This document shows positions 1-8,180 of a stretch of 64,000 nt of DNA, in pieces (position 1 is the first letter of the stretch; every line of letters starts with the position of its first letter). The notes under the pieces were generated by a model. The model was not told where the DNA came from. It was given only the letters and a program-made list of their open reading frames with translations, and made no database searches. The position numbers were made by a program, and so were the translations under genes. This stretch comes from Ruegeria atlantica (GTDB lineage Bacteria; Pseudomonadota; Alphaproteobacteria; Rhodobacterales; Rhodobacteraceae): the NCBI RefSeq assembly GCF_013033965.1, contig NZ_WQFE01000012.1:1-64000 (forward strand), given 5' to 3'.

Positions 1-244
1 TGTCCAACCGTCTCTCCGGCCCGTCAGCACCGCCTCAGCAGCGCCGGTGAAGGGGGTTCTAAGGTCTACCAAACAAAGCCGCAAGCGGAAAATTCGATAA
101 ATTTGCAAAAAACCGAAAAATCTATTTTTGCGCGCAAAAACAACAATCTAGCAAAGAGAAGTTATTCCTGAGAACGCCACAAGGGGATTACTCAGCACCG
201 AATCTGACGGTTTCGACAGTGTTCCCCGCAGACTTGGTGCCGAG
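1..244. other. left-edge region without a recognised gene
   Basis: No credible coding region is seen. Positions 1-60 are GC-rich; about 60-175 is markedly AT-rich with runs of A and T, which resembles a promoter or upstream region of a gene lying outside the window. I could not fix a -35/-10 pair or a strong hairpin. Confidence 0.4.
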
Positions 245-859
245 TCACGCGGAATCGGCTGGACGGATCCGAGTCAGAAGGTCGGAAACCCGAACGCGTA
301 ACAATAGCAGGCTTACGATCAGAGAAAGATAGACCAGCGGCTCGATCTGAAATCCCTTGGCTAGCATGACATAGTGCAGCCCGCCCAAAATCGCGGCAGG
401 AAAGACAAGCCGCTGCAGGCTGCGCCAACGGGGGCCTAATTTACGCACCGACAGATTGTTTGACGTCACCGCCAGCGGGATCATCAGGACAAATGCGGCC
501 ATGCCGACTGTTATATAGGGACGCTTCAGAATATCCGCCCAGATCTGGCTGGGCAGCTGCACGTCCAGAACCAGCCATACCAATAGGTGAAGACTGACAT
601 AAACAAAGGTCAGCACGCCCAGCGCCCGGCGAAACTTCAGCAGGTTCAGCCCCAGGAACCGTCGCAGCGGTGATATTGCCAACACAACGATCAACAACTG
701 AAGCGCCAGTTCGCCGTAGCGATGCTCCAACGCCTCAATCGGATCTACGCCCAGACCGCCGGTCAGCCCCTGGTAAAACAGCCAGGGGGCCGGCAGCGCC
801 CCCAGCAGGTAGACCAGCCACACCGGAATGCGGCGTAAAATCTGATTCAGCGTCTGCAT
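245..859 (-). CDS. msrQ: MsrQ, heme-binding membrane subunit of the MsrPQ methionine sulfoxide reductase
   Basis: A 204-residue multi-pass membrane protein of the YedZ/MsrQ (ferric reductase-like) family. It takes electrons from the quinone pool or a flavin and passes them through heme b to periplasmic MsrP, which repairs oxidised methionines in envelope proteins. Hydrophobic segments run roughly over residues 12-30, 52-70, 80-100, 118-132, 150-170 and 172-190. His91 (FVYVSLHLLVW) and His162 (LGGLHYVML) match family heme ligands. The usual His in the WxxLHxL segment is Gln149 here (WRSLQRL), read directly from a CAG codon. The gene starts 4 bases after msrP ends, so the two are co-transcribed and probably translationally linked. 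Confidence 0.93.
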   Translation of the reverse strand: MQTLNQILRRIPVWLVYLLGALPAPWLFYQGLTGGLGVDPIEALEHRYGELALQLLIVVLAISPLRRFLGLNLLKFRRALGVLTFVYVSLHLLVWLVLDVQLPSQIWADILKRPYITVGMAAFVLMIPLAVTSNNLSVRKLGPRWRSLQRLVFPAAILGGLHYVMLAKGFQIEPLVYLSLIVSLLLLRVRVSDLLTRIRPADSA

Positions 860-863
860 GGTC

Positions 864-1766
864 TTAGTAGAATTCCTTCAGATCCATACCTTCGTAAAGA
901 CCGGCGACCTCATCTTCGTAACCGTTGAACATCAGCGTCGGGATACGCTTGGCAAAAAGACCGCCGCCAATCTGACGCTCGGAAGCCTGCGACCAGCGTG
1001 GATGATCCACATTCGGGTTCACATTACTATAGAAACCATATTCGCGCGGGGCAGACATGTTCCAACTGGTGGGCGGCTCGACATCTGTAAGAGTGATACG
1101 GACAATCGACTTGATGGACTTGAAGCCATATTTCCACGGCACGACCAGACGCAATGGCGCGCCATTCTGGTTGGGGATCGGATTGCCGTAGATACCAGTC
1201 GCCATGATGGTCAGCGGGTGCATCGCCTCGTCCAGGCGCAATCCTTCGCGGTAAGGCCATTCGAGGATCGGAAACTGAACACCGGGCATCTCATCAGGAC
1301 GGTACGCAGTTTCGAAGGCCACGTATTTCGCGCCTTCCTGCACACCCGCCATATTCAGAAGATCCGCCAGTTCAAACCCGTTCCACGGGATCACCATCGA
1401 CCACGCTTCGACACAGCGAAATCTGTAGATGCGCTCTTCGACCGTCATCTCGGACATGATGTCCTTGAAGTCATATTCACCCGGATTGTCGACCATCCCG
1501 TCAATCGTAACGCTCCAGGGTTCGGTGACCAAAGTATGCGCGTATTTTGCGGGATCATCCTTGCGAGTCCCGAACTCGTAGTAGTTATTGTACGAGGTGA
1601 TCTCTTCCCACGTGTTGGGTTCCAGAGCGTCCTGCGCCGCTGCCGGTCTGGCCAGCCCCGCCAATCCCACACCCGCCAGGCCGGCCATCACCTGCCGCCG
1701 GTTCAGGAACGCCGCCTGCGGCGTGACGTCGGCATGTGTCAGTGTATTGGTCCAGCGATGCGCCAT
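864..1766 (-). CDS. msrP: MsrP, molybdopterin-dependent protein-methionine-sulfoxide reductase
   Basis: The 300-residue catalytic subunit of MsrPQ (YedY family). It reduces methionine sulfoxide in periplasmic proteins at a molybdenum cofactor. The N-terminus carries a twin-arginine signal ([11 protein letters not shown] at residues 22-32, cleavage near AAAAQDA around 45), fitting export of a folded cofactor protein. Cys118 in RFRCVEAW is the expected Mo ligand, followed by the conserved [13 protein letters not shown] segment. Length is normal for the family. It is the first gene of an msrP-msrQ operon; the start codon at 1764-1766 follows an AAGGAGAC ribosome-binding site. Confidence 0.96.
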   Translation of the reverse strand: MAHRWTNTLTHADVTPQAAFLNRRQVMAGLAGVGLAGLARPAAAQDALEPNTWEEITSYNNYYEFGTRKDDPAKYAHTLVTEPWSVTIDGMVDNPGEYDFKDIMSEMTVEERIYRFRCVEAWSMVIPWNGFELADLLNMAGVQEGAKYVAFETAYRPDEMPGVQFPILEWPYREGLRLDEAMHPLTIMATGIYGNPIPNQNGAPLRLVVPWKYGFKSIKSIVRITLTDVEPPTSWNMSAPREYGFYSNVNPNVDHPRWSQASERQIGGGLFAKRIPTLMFNGYEDEVAGLYEGMDLKEFY

Positions 1767-2100
1767 TTATGTCTCCTTGGTAAACTAGCCTGAGAATCCA
1801 GTTAACCCGCTGATACCACACCGCCAAGGCAACATGCGTCACGATTGGGAGACGAGACTGTAACGTTTCACGCCAAGTCCAAACCAAACTGCCTCAGTTA
1901 CCCGCCGGCCAATTGCGCCAAAACCGTTAGTACCTGTCACACCAAGTTGATCGCATCCCGCCCAATTCGGCCAGAACACCCGGACCTTCAATCTTTACAA
2001 CTGCTTCATGCAACTTGCAGTCTTGGTGTCAGGATCGGCCGACAGGCCCTTAGATCCGCTGTCCACCCGATTGTCGGGCATGACCATAGGGAGAAGACGA
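1767..2100. other. 334-bp divergent intergenic region
   Basis: Lies between the divergent msrP and cyclase genes and must hold both promoters. The start of the plus-strand gene at 2101 is preceded by a purine-rich AGGGAGAAGACGA ribosome-binding site. Upstream in-frame ATG codons at 2008 and 2080 lack such a site. I see no tRNA-like fold, terminator or convincing small gene here. Confidence 0.5.
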
Positions 2101-2916
2101 ATGTGTGACATCTGCGTGATGAACGCGGTCAAAGACCGTATGCTGTCAAGAAGAGGGTTCTTCAAAGCTGCCGCCGCCTCGGGTGCGGCCGTAGCCGCAA
2201 CGGGGGCCAGTGCACCGATTGTTTTGGCTGCTGGCGCGGGCAAAGTTGAGGACATGACCCACACGATCGGCGCCGAGTTCCCAACCTATTTTGGCGAACC
2301 GGGGTATGCGTCCGAACAGGTTTTTAATTTCGGCGAACACGGCTTTAATTTGCAGCGCCTCACAGTCAATGAACACACCGGCACTCATATTGACGCGCCA
2401 TTGCATTTTTCGGCGGACGGGGCATCGGTGGATGAGATCCCGGTATCCGATCTTGTTGCACCACTTTGTGTCGTCGACATCGCTGCTCGGGCAGCCGAGG
2501 ATGCCGATACGCTGCTGACACCAGATGATCTGAAGGCTTGGATGTCAGCAAACGGAGATATCCCGGATGGCGCTTGCGTGGCCTTGTATTCCGGTTGGGC
2601 CGCCAAAGCCGACAGCGACGATTACCGCGGATTTGACGGCCAAGCACAACATTATCCCGGCTTCCACCCCGAAGCGGCAATAATGTTGATCGAGGAGACC
2701 GGCGCACGCTCTATTGCATCAGACACGCTGTCTCTTGATCACGGCATTTCAACCGACTTCGCCACCCATTATGCATGGCTGCCCACGGGTCGTTTCGGGA
2801 TTGAGAATATCGCCGGATTGGATCGCGTACCGGCTGCAGGTGCCACTCTGGTCATCGGCGCCCCGAAACATGCGGGCGGCACCGGAGGGCCGGCGCGCAT
2901 TTTTGCGATGGTCTAG
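2101..2916 (+). CDS. Tat-exported cyclase-family (kynurenine formamidase-like) metal hydrolase
   Basis: A 271-residue protein of the cyclase / arylformamidase superfamily. The metal-binding signature HTGTHIDAPLH is complete (HxGTHxDxPxH). The N-terminus begins MCDICVMNAVK and has a twin-arginine signal (LSRRGFFKAAAASG, RR at residues 17-18) ending near VLAAGAG, so the enzyme probably acts in the periplasm; classical KynB enzymes are cytoplasmic. The start at 2101 is chosen over 2008 because of the ribosome-binding site and because the Tat signal then sits at the N-terminus. Its substrate cannot be read from sequence; metal-dependent hydrolysis of an amide, ester or lactone is the family chemistry. 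Confidence 0.85.
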   Translation: MCDICVMNAVKDRMLSRRGFFKAAAASGAAVAATGASAPIVLAAGAGKVEDMTHTIGAEFPTYFGEPGYASEQVFNFGEHGFNLQRLTVNEHTGTHIDAPLHFSADGASVDEIPVSDLVAPLCVVDIAARAAEDADTLLTPDDLKAWMSANGDIPDGACVALYSGWAAKADSDDYRGFDGQAQHYPGFHPEAAIMLIEETGARSIASDTLSLDHGISTDFATHYAWLPTGRFGIENIAGLDRVPAAGATLVIGAPKHAGGTGGPARIFAMV

Positions 2917-2986
2917 GACCATATTGACAGCGACATGGGAAAACCCGCCGGACTGACCGGTTTTCCCAAAACAGGCGGAGTGGAAT

Positions 2987-3382
2987 ATGCTGACAGGTAC
3001 TTGCCATTGCGGCACAACTGGCTGGACATTGAATGCCGCGCCTGAGTCGGCCACCGCCTGCAATTGCACGATCTGCCGGCGTTATGGAGCACTTTGGGCC
3101 TATGGGTATGTTGGACGGGATATAGAAACAAGCGGCCAGACCAGCACATATCTGCGCCAAGACAGCGGAGATATCTGTTTCCAGTTTTGCCCGATCTGCG
3201 GGTGTATAATGTACTTCGCTGCAAAATCAGCAGATCAGCGTGGCCGTTATCGAGCGGCTGTCAATTTACGTATGTCCGACCTGTCACTGATACATAAGGT
3301 GCCAATTCGCCGCTTTGAGGGGCACAACAGCTTCAAGGCACTTCCCGGCGATGGCAGAACGATAGAGGACGTCTGGTTCTGA
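2987..3382 (+). CDS. GFA family (glutathione-dependent formaldehyde-activating enzyme-like) zinc protein
   Basis: A 131-residue protein with the GFA/CENP-V-type zinc-binding Cys pattern: GTCHCG near residue 7, CNCTICRRYG near residues 26-35, and CPICGCIM near residue 66. The family is named after Gfa, said to speed up S-hydroxymethylglutathione formation, but most members have no tested activity, so only a zinc-binding GFA fold is claimed. It lies 70 bases after the cyclase gene on the same strand and ends just before a shared bidirectional terminator. The start is preceded by GGCGGAGTGGAAT. Confidence 0.85.
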   Translation: MLTGTCHCGTTGWTLNAAPESATACNCTICRRYGALWAYGYVGRDIETSGQTSTYLRQDSGDICFQFCPICGCIMYFAAKSADQRGRYRAAVNLRMSDLSLIHKVPIRRFEGHNSFKALPGDGRTIEDVWF

Positions 3383-3456
3383 GCTATGACATGCCCACCC
3401 GATGTTGGGCAGCAGACGCTCTGCAATACGCAGAGCTGATACCGGAACCTCAACGC

Positions 3457-3490
3457 AAAAAGGCCCGCCAAATTGGCGGGCCTTTCTTTT
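3457..3490. terminator. bidirectional intrinsic terminator between the GFA gene and clpB
   Basis: A perfect 8-bp GC stem GGCCCGCC / GGCGGGCC (3462-3469 with 3475-3482) and a 5-base loop, flanked by AAAAA on the left and TTTCTTTTT on the right. It can stop transcription of both convergent genes. Confidence 0.9.
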
Positions 3491-3502
3491 TAGCATTGCG
3501 GA

Positions 3503-6121
3503 TCAATGCACCACGGCATCATCCGGGCGAGGCCGGTCTGACGTGCCCAAGCGGTCACCGATGATTAGGCCGTCCGTGCCTGCGGTTACCGGAACGGTCT
3601 CTCCGTCTTTAATCTCACCAGCCAACAGCGCTTCGGCCAATGGGTTCTGCAAGGCGCGCTGGATCACGCGCTTGAGTGGACGCGCACCAAACACCGGATC
3701 ATAGCCTTCGTTCGCCAGCCATTCCTTGGCACCGTCGTCCAGAACCAGTTCGATCTTGCGGGCGGCCAGACGTTTCTGCAGGCGCGCCATCTGGATATCA
3801 ACGATACCATCCATATCGGCCCGCTTGAGCCGGTCAAAGATGATGGTCTCGTCCAGACGGTTCAGGAATTCCGGCCGGAAATGCGCCCGGACGGCATCCA
3901 TCACGTCACGCTTGGCCTGCGCACTATCCGCACCTTCTGGCAACTGGCTGAGCGCCTGAGACCCAAGGTTCGACGTCAGGATGATCAGCGTTTGCTTGAA
4001 GTCCACGGTGCGGCCCTGACCATCGGTCAGAACACCATCATCGAGAACCTGCAGCAGCACGTTGAACACATCCGGGTGCGCCTTTTCGACCTCGTCAAAC
4101 AGCACAACCTGATAGGGCCTGCGCCGCACCGCTTCGGTCAGCACACCGCCTTCGTCATAGCCGACATAGCCCGGAGGAGCCCCGATCAGACGGGCGACCG
4201 CGTGTTTCTCCATGAATTCGGACATGTCGATACGCACCATCGCGTTGTCGTCATCGAACAGGAAGTTCGCCACGGCCTTGGTCAACTCGGTCTTACCCAC
4301 GCCGGTCGGTCCGAGGAACAGGAATGAGCCCAACGGGCGGCCTTCGTCATTCAGGCCCGCACGCGCACGGCGCACAGCGTTGGCCACGGCAGTCACCGCC
4401 GCATCCTGACCAATGACACGCGAATGCAGTTCATCTTCCATCCGCAGCAGCTTCTCGCGCTCACCTTCCAGCATTTTCGAGGTCGGAATACCGGTCCAGC
4501 GTTCGACCACCGAAGCGATCTGTTCCGGGCGCACCGTTTCCTCGGCCATCATCTGGCTGCTTTCGGCGTTCTCGGCCTCGGTCAGCTTTTTCTCAAGCTC
4601 GGGGATGACGCCATAAGACAACTCACCCGCTTTCGCCAGATTGCCTTCACGCTTGGCGATCTCCAGATCAGCACGCGCCTTGTCGAGCTGCTCTTTCAGA
4701 TCGCGCGCGCCAGCAAGCTTGTCACGTTCAGCCTGCCACTGGGCGGTCATCTCGGCGGATTGCTCCTGCAGGTCGGCAAGATCCTTTTGCAAAGTTTCCA
4801 GACGATCCTTCGAGGCCGCGTCATCCTCAAGCTTCAGTGCTTCTTCCTCGATCTGCATCTGCAGGATCTGGCGATCCAGCTGATCGAGCTCTTCGGGCTT
4901 GGAATCCACCTCCATCCGCAGGCGCGATGCCGCTTCATCGACCAAATCGATGGCTTTGTCGGGCAGGAAACGGTCGGTGATATAGCGATGCGAGAGCGTC
5001 GCTGCCGACACCAGCGCCGAGTCCGAAATACGCACGCCGTGGTGCAACTCGTACTTTTCCTTGATGCCGCGCAGGATGCTGATCGTGTCCTCGACCGTCG
5101 GCTCCTGCACCATCACCGGCTGGAACCGGCGCGCAAGGGCCGCGTCTTTTTCGACGTATTTGCGGTACTCATCCAACGTGGTGGCGCCGATACAATGCAG
5201 CTCACCCCGGGCCAATGCAGGCTTGATCAGGTTGGCAGCATCCATCGCGCCGTCGGATTTACCGGCCCCGACCAGCGTGTGCATCTCGTCAATGAACAGG
5301 ATGATCTCACCAGCGGCCTCGGTGACCTCGGTCAGAACGGCCTTGAGGCGTTCTTCGAACTCACCACGGTATTTTGCGCCCGCAATCAGCGCGCCCATAT
5401 CCAGCGCGAGCAGCTTTTTGTCCTTCAGCGATTCCGGCACGTCTCCGTTCACGATGCGCAGGGCCATGCCCTCGGCAATCGCAGTTTTACCGACGCCGGG
5501 TTCACCGATCAGAACCGGGTTGTTCTTGGTACGGCGCGACAGAACCTGCATCGAGCGGCGGATTTCTTCGTCCCGCCCAATGATCGGGTCAATCTTGCCC
5601 TCAGCCGCAGCCTCGGTCAAGTCACGCGCGTATTTTTTGAGCGCGTCATAGCCCTCTTCCGCCGACGCACTATCGGCGGTGCGCCCCTTGCGAATATCGT
5701 TGATCGCTTCGTTCAGTTTCTGAGCGGATACAGCTCCGGCTTCCAACGCCTCTTTGGCCTTGGACTTCACCATACACAGCGCCATCAGCACCCGCTCGAC
5801 GGGTACAAAGCTGTCACCTGCCTTAGTCGCAATTTTCTCGGCTTCTGCAAAAACCTTGGCGGTCTGGCCATCCATGTAAATCTGGCTCGCATCACCGCTG
5901 ACTTTTGGAATCTTGGATAGCGCAGCATCCAGCGCCTCGACCACACGGGTCGGCGCGCCGCCCGCGCGTGTAATCAGGTTGCTGGCCAGCCCCTGATCGT
6001 CATCCATCAATGCTTTCAAAAGATGTTCGGGCATCAATCGTTGGTGCCCCTCACGCAGCGCAATGGTCTGCGCAGCCTGCACGAATCCCCGTGCCCGCTC
6101 GGTGAACTTGTTTAAGTCCAT
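3503..6121 (-). CDS. clpB: ClpB, ATP-dependent disaggregase chaperone
   Basis: An 872-residue Hsp100 ring ATPase that, with DnaK, pulls proteins out of aggregates after heat stress. Seen in order: a Clp N-domain repeat pair (residues 1-150), the first AAA+ module with Walker [11 protein letters not shown] near 205, a long coiled-coil middle domain (about 400-530, rich in E, K, L and Q) that marks ClpB rather than ClpA or ClpC, the second AAA+ module with [10 protein letters not shown] near 605, and the C-terminal small domain. Length is normal. It is a single-gene unit with a heat-shock promoter upstream and a terminator downstream. AAGGAGAATGCT precedes the start. Confidence 0.98.
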   Translation of the reverse strand: MDLNKFTERARGFVQAAQTIALREGHQRLMPEHLLKALMDDDQGLASNLITRAGGAPTRVVEALDAALSKIPKVSGDASQIYMDGQTAKVFAEAEKIATKAGDSFVPVERVLMALCMVKSKAKEALEAGAVSAQKLNEAINDIRKGRTADSASAEEGYDALKKYARDLTEAAAEGKIDPIIGRDEEIRRSMQVLSRRTKNNPVLIGEPGVGKTAIAEGMALRIVNGDVPESLKDKKLLALDMGALIAGAKYRGEFEERLKAVLTEVTEAAGEIILFIDEMHTLVGAGKSDGAMDAANLIKPALARGELHCIGATTLDEYRKYVEKDAALARRFQPVMVQEPTVEDTISILRGIKEKYELHHGVRISDSALVSAATLSHRYITDRFLPDKAIDLVDEAASRLRMEVDSKPEELDQLDRQILQMQIEEEALKLEDDAASKDRLETLQKDLADLQEQSAEMTAQWQAERDKLAGARDLKEQLDKARADLEIAKREGNLAKAGELSYGVIPELEKKLTEAENAESSQMMAEETVRPEQIASVVERWTGIPTSKMLEGEREKLLRMEDELHSRVIGQDAAVTAVANAVRRARAGLNDEGRPLGSFLFLGPTGVGKTELTKAVANFLFDDDNAMVRIDMSEFMEKHAVARLIGAPPGYVGYDEGGVLTEAVRRRPYQVVLFDEVEKAHPDVFNVLLQVLDDGVLTDGQGRTVDFKQTLIILTSNLGSQALSQLPEGADSAQAKRDVMDAVRAHFRPEFLNRLDETIIFDRLKRADMDGIVDIQMARLQKRLAARKIELVLDDGAKEWLANEGYDPVFGARPLKRVIQRALQNPLAEALLAGEIKDGETVPVTAGTDGLIIGDRLGTSDRPRPDDAVVH

Positions 6122-6197
6122 AGCATTCTCCTTTTCTTAAGCGCCCTGAATGTAATGCGCCCGCTTGGCGGCACGCGTCGGTCTGGGCCTCACATTC

Positions 6198-6230
6198 AAT
6201 CTGGGAAATATCTTTGCCCGTTCAAGGGGC
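6198..6230 (-). promoter_or_regulatory. sigma-32 (RpoH) type promoter for clpB
   Basis: Read on the minus strand: CCCCTTGAA, 15 bases, then CCCAGATT. This fits the heat-shock consensus CTTGAA / CCCCATnT with one weak position in the -10. It lies about 80 bases before the clpB start, and clpB is a classic RpoH target. The element also overlaps the start of the gap before the neighbouring lipoprotein gene. Confidence 0.65.
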
Positions 6231-6248
6231 TGGAGCGCAGATTCAGAC

Positions 6249-6569
6249 TTATCGTCGGGGTACGGTGTAGACAGTGTATCCGCCCGTCTGCGCGACCTCG
6301 CGCGCAGGGTAAATTTCCACCAACGATTGTGCGGCGTCGCTGCCCGTCGGGCAGGAAACAAGGTCTGCTGCATCATCCAGAAAATTGACTGTAAACGACG
6401 TCTCGCCGGTCAATTGGCAATCATCGTCGGTCGAACGATAGCCGCCCACCAGACGCAAATTGTCATTGGTCGGAGACTTGATAACCGTATCCGCCGCCTC
6501 GGTTTCCAACGGCATATCCTGGCATCCGACCAAAGCCAGCAAAATCCCAACACCCAATATCTGTTTCAT
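6249..6569 (-). CDS. small putative lipoprotein of unknown function
   Basis: A 106-residue protein with a short lipoprotein signal, MKQILGVGILLALVGC, whose lipobox cysteine is residue 16. The mature part has two further cysteines (DDDCQL and LVSCPTG) that could form a disulfide in the periplasm. I do not recognise a domain. The start at 6569 is preferred over an upstream in-frame codon at 6701 because it puts the signal peptide first and has GGGGGACTT before it. It lies between pyrF (divergent) and clpB (same strand). Confidence 0.7.
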   Translation of the reverse strand: MKQILGVGILLALVGCQDMPLETEAADTVIKSPTNDNLRLVGGYRSTDDDCQLTGETSFTVNFLDDAADLVSCPTGSDAAQSLVEIYPAREVAQTGGYTVYTVPRR

Positions 6570-6716
6570 AAGTCCCCCATCGAAAATTCCTGTGAATGTG
6601 CGGCACCATACCATAATCGGGCGAAAGCTGCGTGAACTCGGACACGCGCGCGCTGCATGGACACAGACGCCCGAAACCGCTAGGACGCAGACGTTTGCCA
6701 AAAAGGAGCCCGCACC

Positions 6717-7421
6717 ATGTCCGATGATCGTCTGATCGTAGCCCTAGATGTTCCCAATGCCCTGCAGGGGCTGGCCATGGCCGAACGGCTTGGTGACAGC
6801 GTTTCATTCTACAAGATCGGGCTGGGAATGCTGACCGGAGGCGGGCTGGCTTTGGCCAACGAACTGAAACAGGATCACGGCAAGCGCATCTTTCTGGACA
6901 TGAAGCTGTTCGACATCGGCAACACGGTTGAAAACGCCGTTCGCGGGCTGGCGCAGTTCGACCTGGATTTCCTGACGGTACATGGTGACCCGCATGTGGT
7001 ACGCGCCGCAAAAGAGGGGGCTGCGGGCAAAGACCTCAAGATTCTGGCGGTGACCATTCTGACTTCGCTCAACCGCGATGATCTGGATGCCAGCCTATTG
7101 AAAGTAGGCGACATACAGGAATTGGTGGTCGAACGCGCCGCGCGCGCGCTTGAGGCAGGCGCAGACGGAGTCATCGCCAGCCCGCAAGAGGCCGCCCTGA
7201 TCCGCGCCCTGCCCCAGGCCGAGGGCCGCCTGATTGTGACACCGGGTGTGCGCCCGGTCGGTGCAGCGCTTGGTGATCAGAAACGCGTCGCCACCCCTGC
7301 CAGCGCGATCAGCGACGGTGCCGATCATATCGTCGTCGGACGCCCGATTTATCAGGCCGAAGACCCCAAAGCGGCTGCACAGGCAGTTTTGGATGAGTTA
7401 AAAACTTTGCCCCATAACTGA
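6717..7421 (+). CDS. pyrF: orotidine 5'-phosphate decarboxylase
   Basis: A 234-residue TIM-barrel enzyme that converts OMP to UMP, the last step of de novo pyrimidine synthesis. The catalytic Lys-Asp array is visible in FLDMKLFDIGNT, with the N-terminal LIVALDVPN strand and the phosphate-binding VTPGVRP and VVGRPIY motifs. Length fits the short bacterial PyrF class. AAGGAGCCCGCACC precedes the start. It stands alone; the following 260 bases hold a candidate small RNA. Confidence 0.97.
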   Translation: MSDDRLIVALDVPNALQGLAMAERLGDSVSFYKIGLGMLTGGGLALANELKQDHGKRIFLDMKLFDIGNTVENAVRGLAQFDLDFLTVHGDPHVVRAAKEGAAGKDLKILAVTILTSLNRDDLDASLLKVGDIQELVVERAARALEAGADGVIASPQEAALIRALPQAEGRLIVTPGVRPVGAALGDQKRVATPASAISDGADHIVVGRPIYQAEDPKAAAQAVLDELKTLPHN

Positions 7422-7571
7422 ACGTCTCGACCAAATATTGGGGCGATCATGGCAGAAAGTCGAGCTCAACCGGTTGACCTTACGTCACTTTTTGCCGAAT
7501 CCGCGCCAAATCGTCTCTGTGCCCGAAAACACACATGAAATATGCGAGTTTTCGTTGTGTAACCTCGATCC

Positions 7572-7577
7572 TATCTA
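7572..7577 (+). promoter_or_regulatory. possible -10 box of the candidate small RNA
   Basis: TATCTA sits about 7-12 bases before the proposed RNA start. The matching -35 region (around 7548-7554, GTTTTCG) is poor, so this promoter is only a suggestion. Confidence 0.25.
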
Positions 7578-7583
7578 AATCCC

Positions 7584-7680
7584 GGAATTTGCGCGATTCT
7601 AGTGGTGTGATACTCCCCGCGGACCATCTCTTCCTGAGGTCCGTCACCTCCCCCCGCCAATCGCGGGGGGTCTTCTTCAA
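7584..7680 (+). ncRNA. candidate small RNA ending in an intrinsic terminator
   Basis: The 264-bp gap between pyrF and the Nudix gene ends in a strong plus-strand terminator that serves no plus-strand protein gene closely. Just before it is a second hairpin, CGGACC (7619-7624) with GGTCCG, and then GTCACCTCCCC, which resembles the anti-Shine-Dalgarno end of 16S rRNA. Anti-SD-like C-rich segments are common targeting sites in alphaproteobacterial small RNAs. The start near 7584 is inferred from a TATCTA box. Alternatives are that the terminator simply ends the pyrF transcript, or that the RNA is a processed pyrF 3' end. It does not look like 6S RNA. Confidence 0.4.
7650..7678 (+). terminator. 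intrinsic terminator downstream of pyrF / candidate sRNA
   Basis: An 8-bp stem CCCCCCGC / GCGGGGGG (7650-7657 with 7663-7670), 5-base loop, then TCTTCTT. Its T tract is on the plus strand, so it acts on rightward transcripts and lies just before the convergent Nudix gene end. Confidence 0.75.
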
Positions 7681-7685
7681 AAAAC

Positions 7686-8093
7686 TCACGCACCAAAGGA
7701 CAGCCCGCCTTCGGTCAGGTAGTCACGAAGGCGGATTACAAAATTCGGCACTGCCAGAGCATTCTCAAGATACCTTTCCGGTGACATCAAACACCATCCC
7801 TGCCCTTCATCGCCAAACCTGATCAGGTTAACATTGCCGGGTGGTCGGTGAGCTGCAAAGAACCGACTCTGCCCATATCTGCGCGACCAGACGAAATCAG
7901 CCTCTTCCAGATGCAGCCCCACTTCTTCCAGTGTTTCACGCCTGACGCATTCAATCGGGGTCTCTGATCCTTCACGCCCGCCGCCGGGAAAGTCGAAATG
8001 ACCCGGAAAAGGGATGTCCTTCCTGTCGTCCCTTTGAATCACCAACAGGTCTGATCCAAGAAACAATGCGACCTTGGCCCCTGTGAACTGCAT
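7686..8093 (-). CDS. Nudix hydrolase
   Basis: A 135-residue protein with a complete Nudix box: GGREGSETPIECVRRETLEE, then VGL, matching Gx5Ex7REUxEExGU, so it should hydrolyse a nucleoside diphosphate linked to another moiety using Mg2+. Substrate is not predictable. The start at 8093 (MQFTGAKVALFLG) follows a GAGAAAG ribosome-binding site; an in-frame codon at 8153 would add 20 residues with no family character. It is convergent with the pyrF side and divergent from dinB by about 87 bases. Confidence 0.88.
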   Translation of the reverse strand: MQFTGAKVALFLGSDLLVIQRDDRKDIPFPGHFDFPGGGREGSETPIECVRRETLEEVGLHLEEADFVWSRRYGQSRFFAAHRPPGNVNLIRFGDEGQGWCLMSPERYLENALAVPNFVIRLRDYLTEGGLSFGA

Positions 8094-8180
8094 GAACGCT
8101 TTCTCTTTGTATCCTGACCGGATAAATTTTAGCCAGAACCACTGATACGACAAAGCGCATAAAACTGAGATGTGAATGTA

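Noticed and set aside
858..1793. A 311-codon plus-strand frame opposite msrP
   Set aside because: msrP on the minus strand has a Tat signal, a conserved Cys and normal length; the plus frame has none of these.
4424..5920. A 498-codon plus-strand frame
   Set aside because: It is antisense to clpB and follows from that gene's codon bias; the translation has no family character.
7584..7680. 6S RNA
   Set aside because: The long closed stem with a central bubble typical of 6S RNA cannot be formed; the length also fits poorly.
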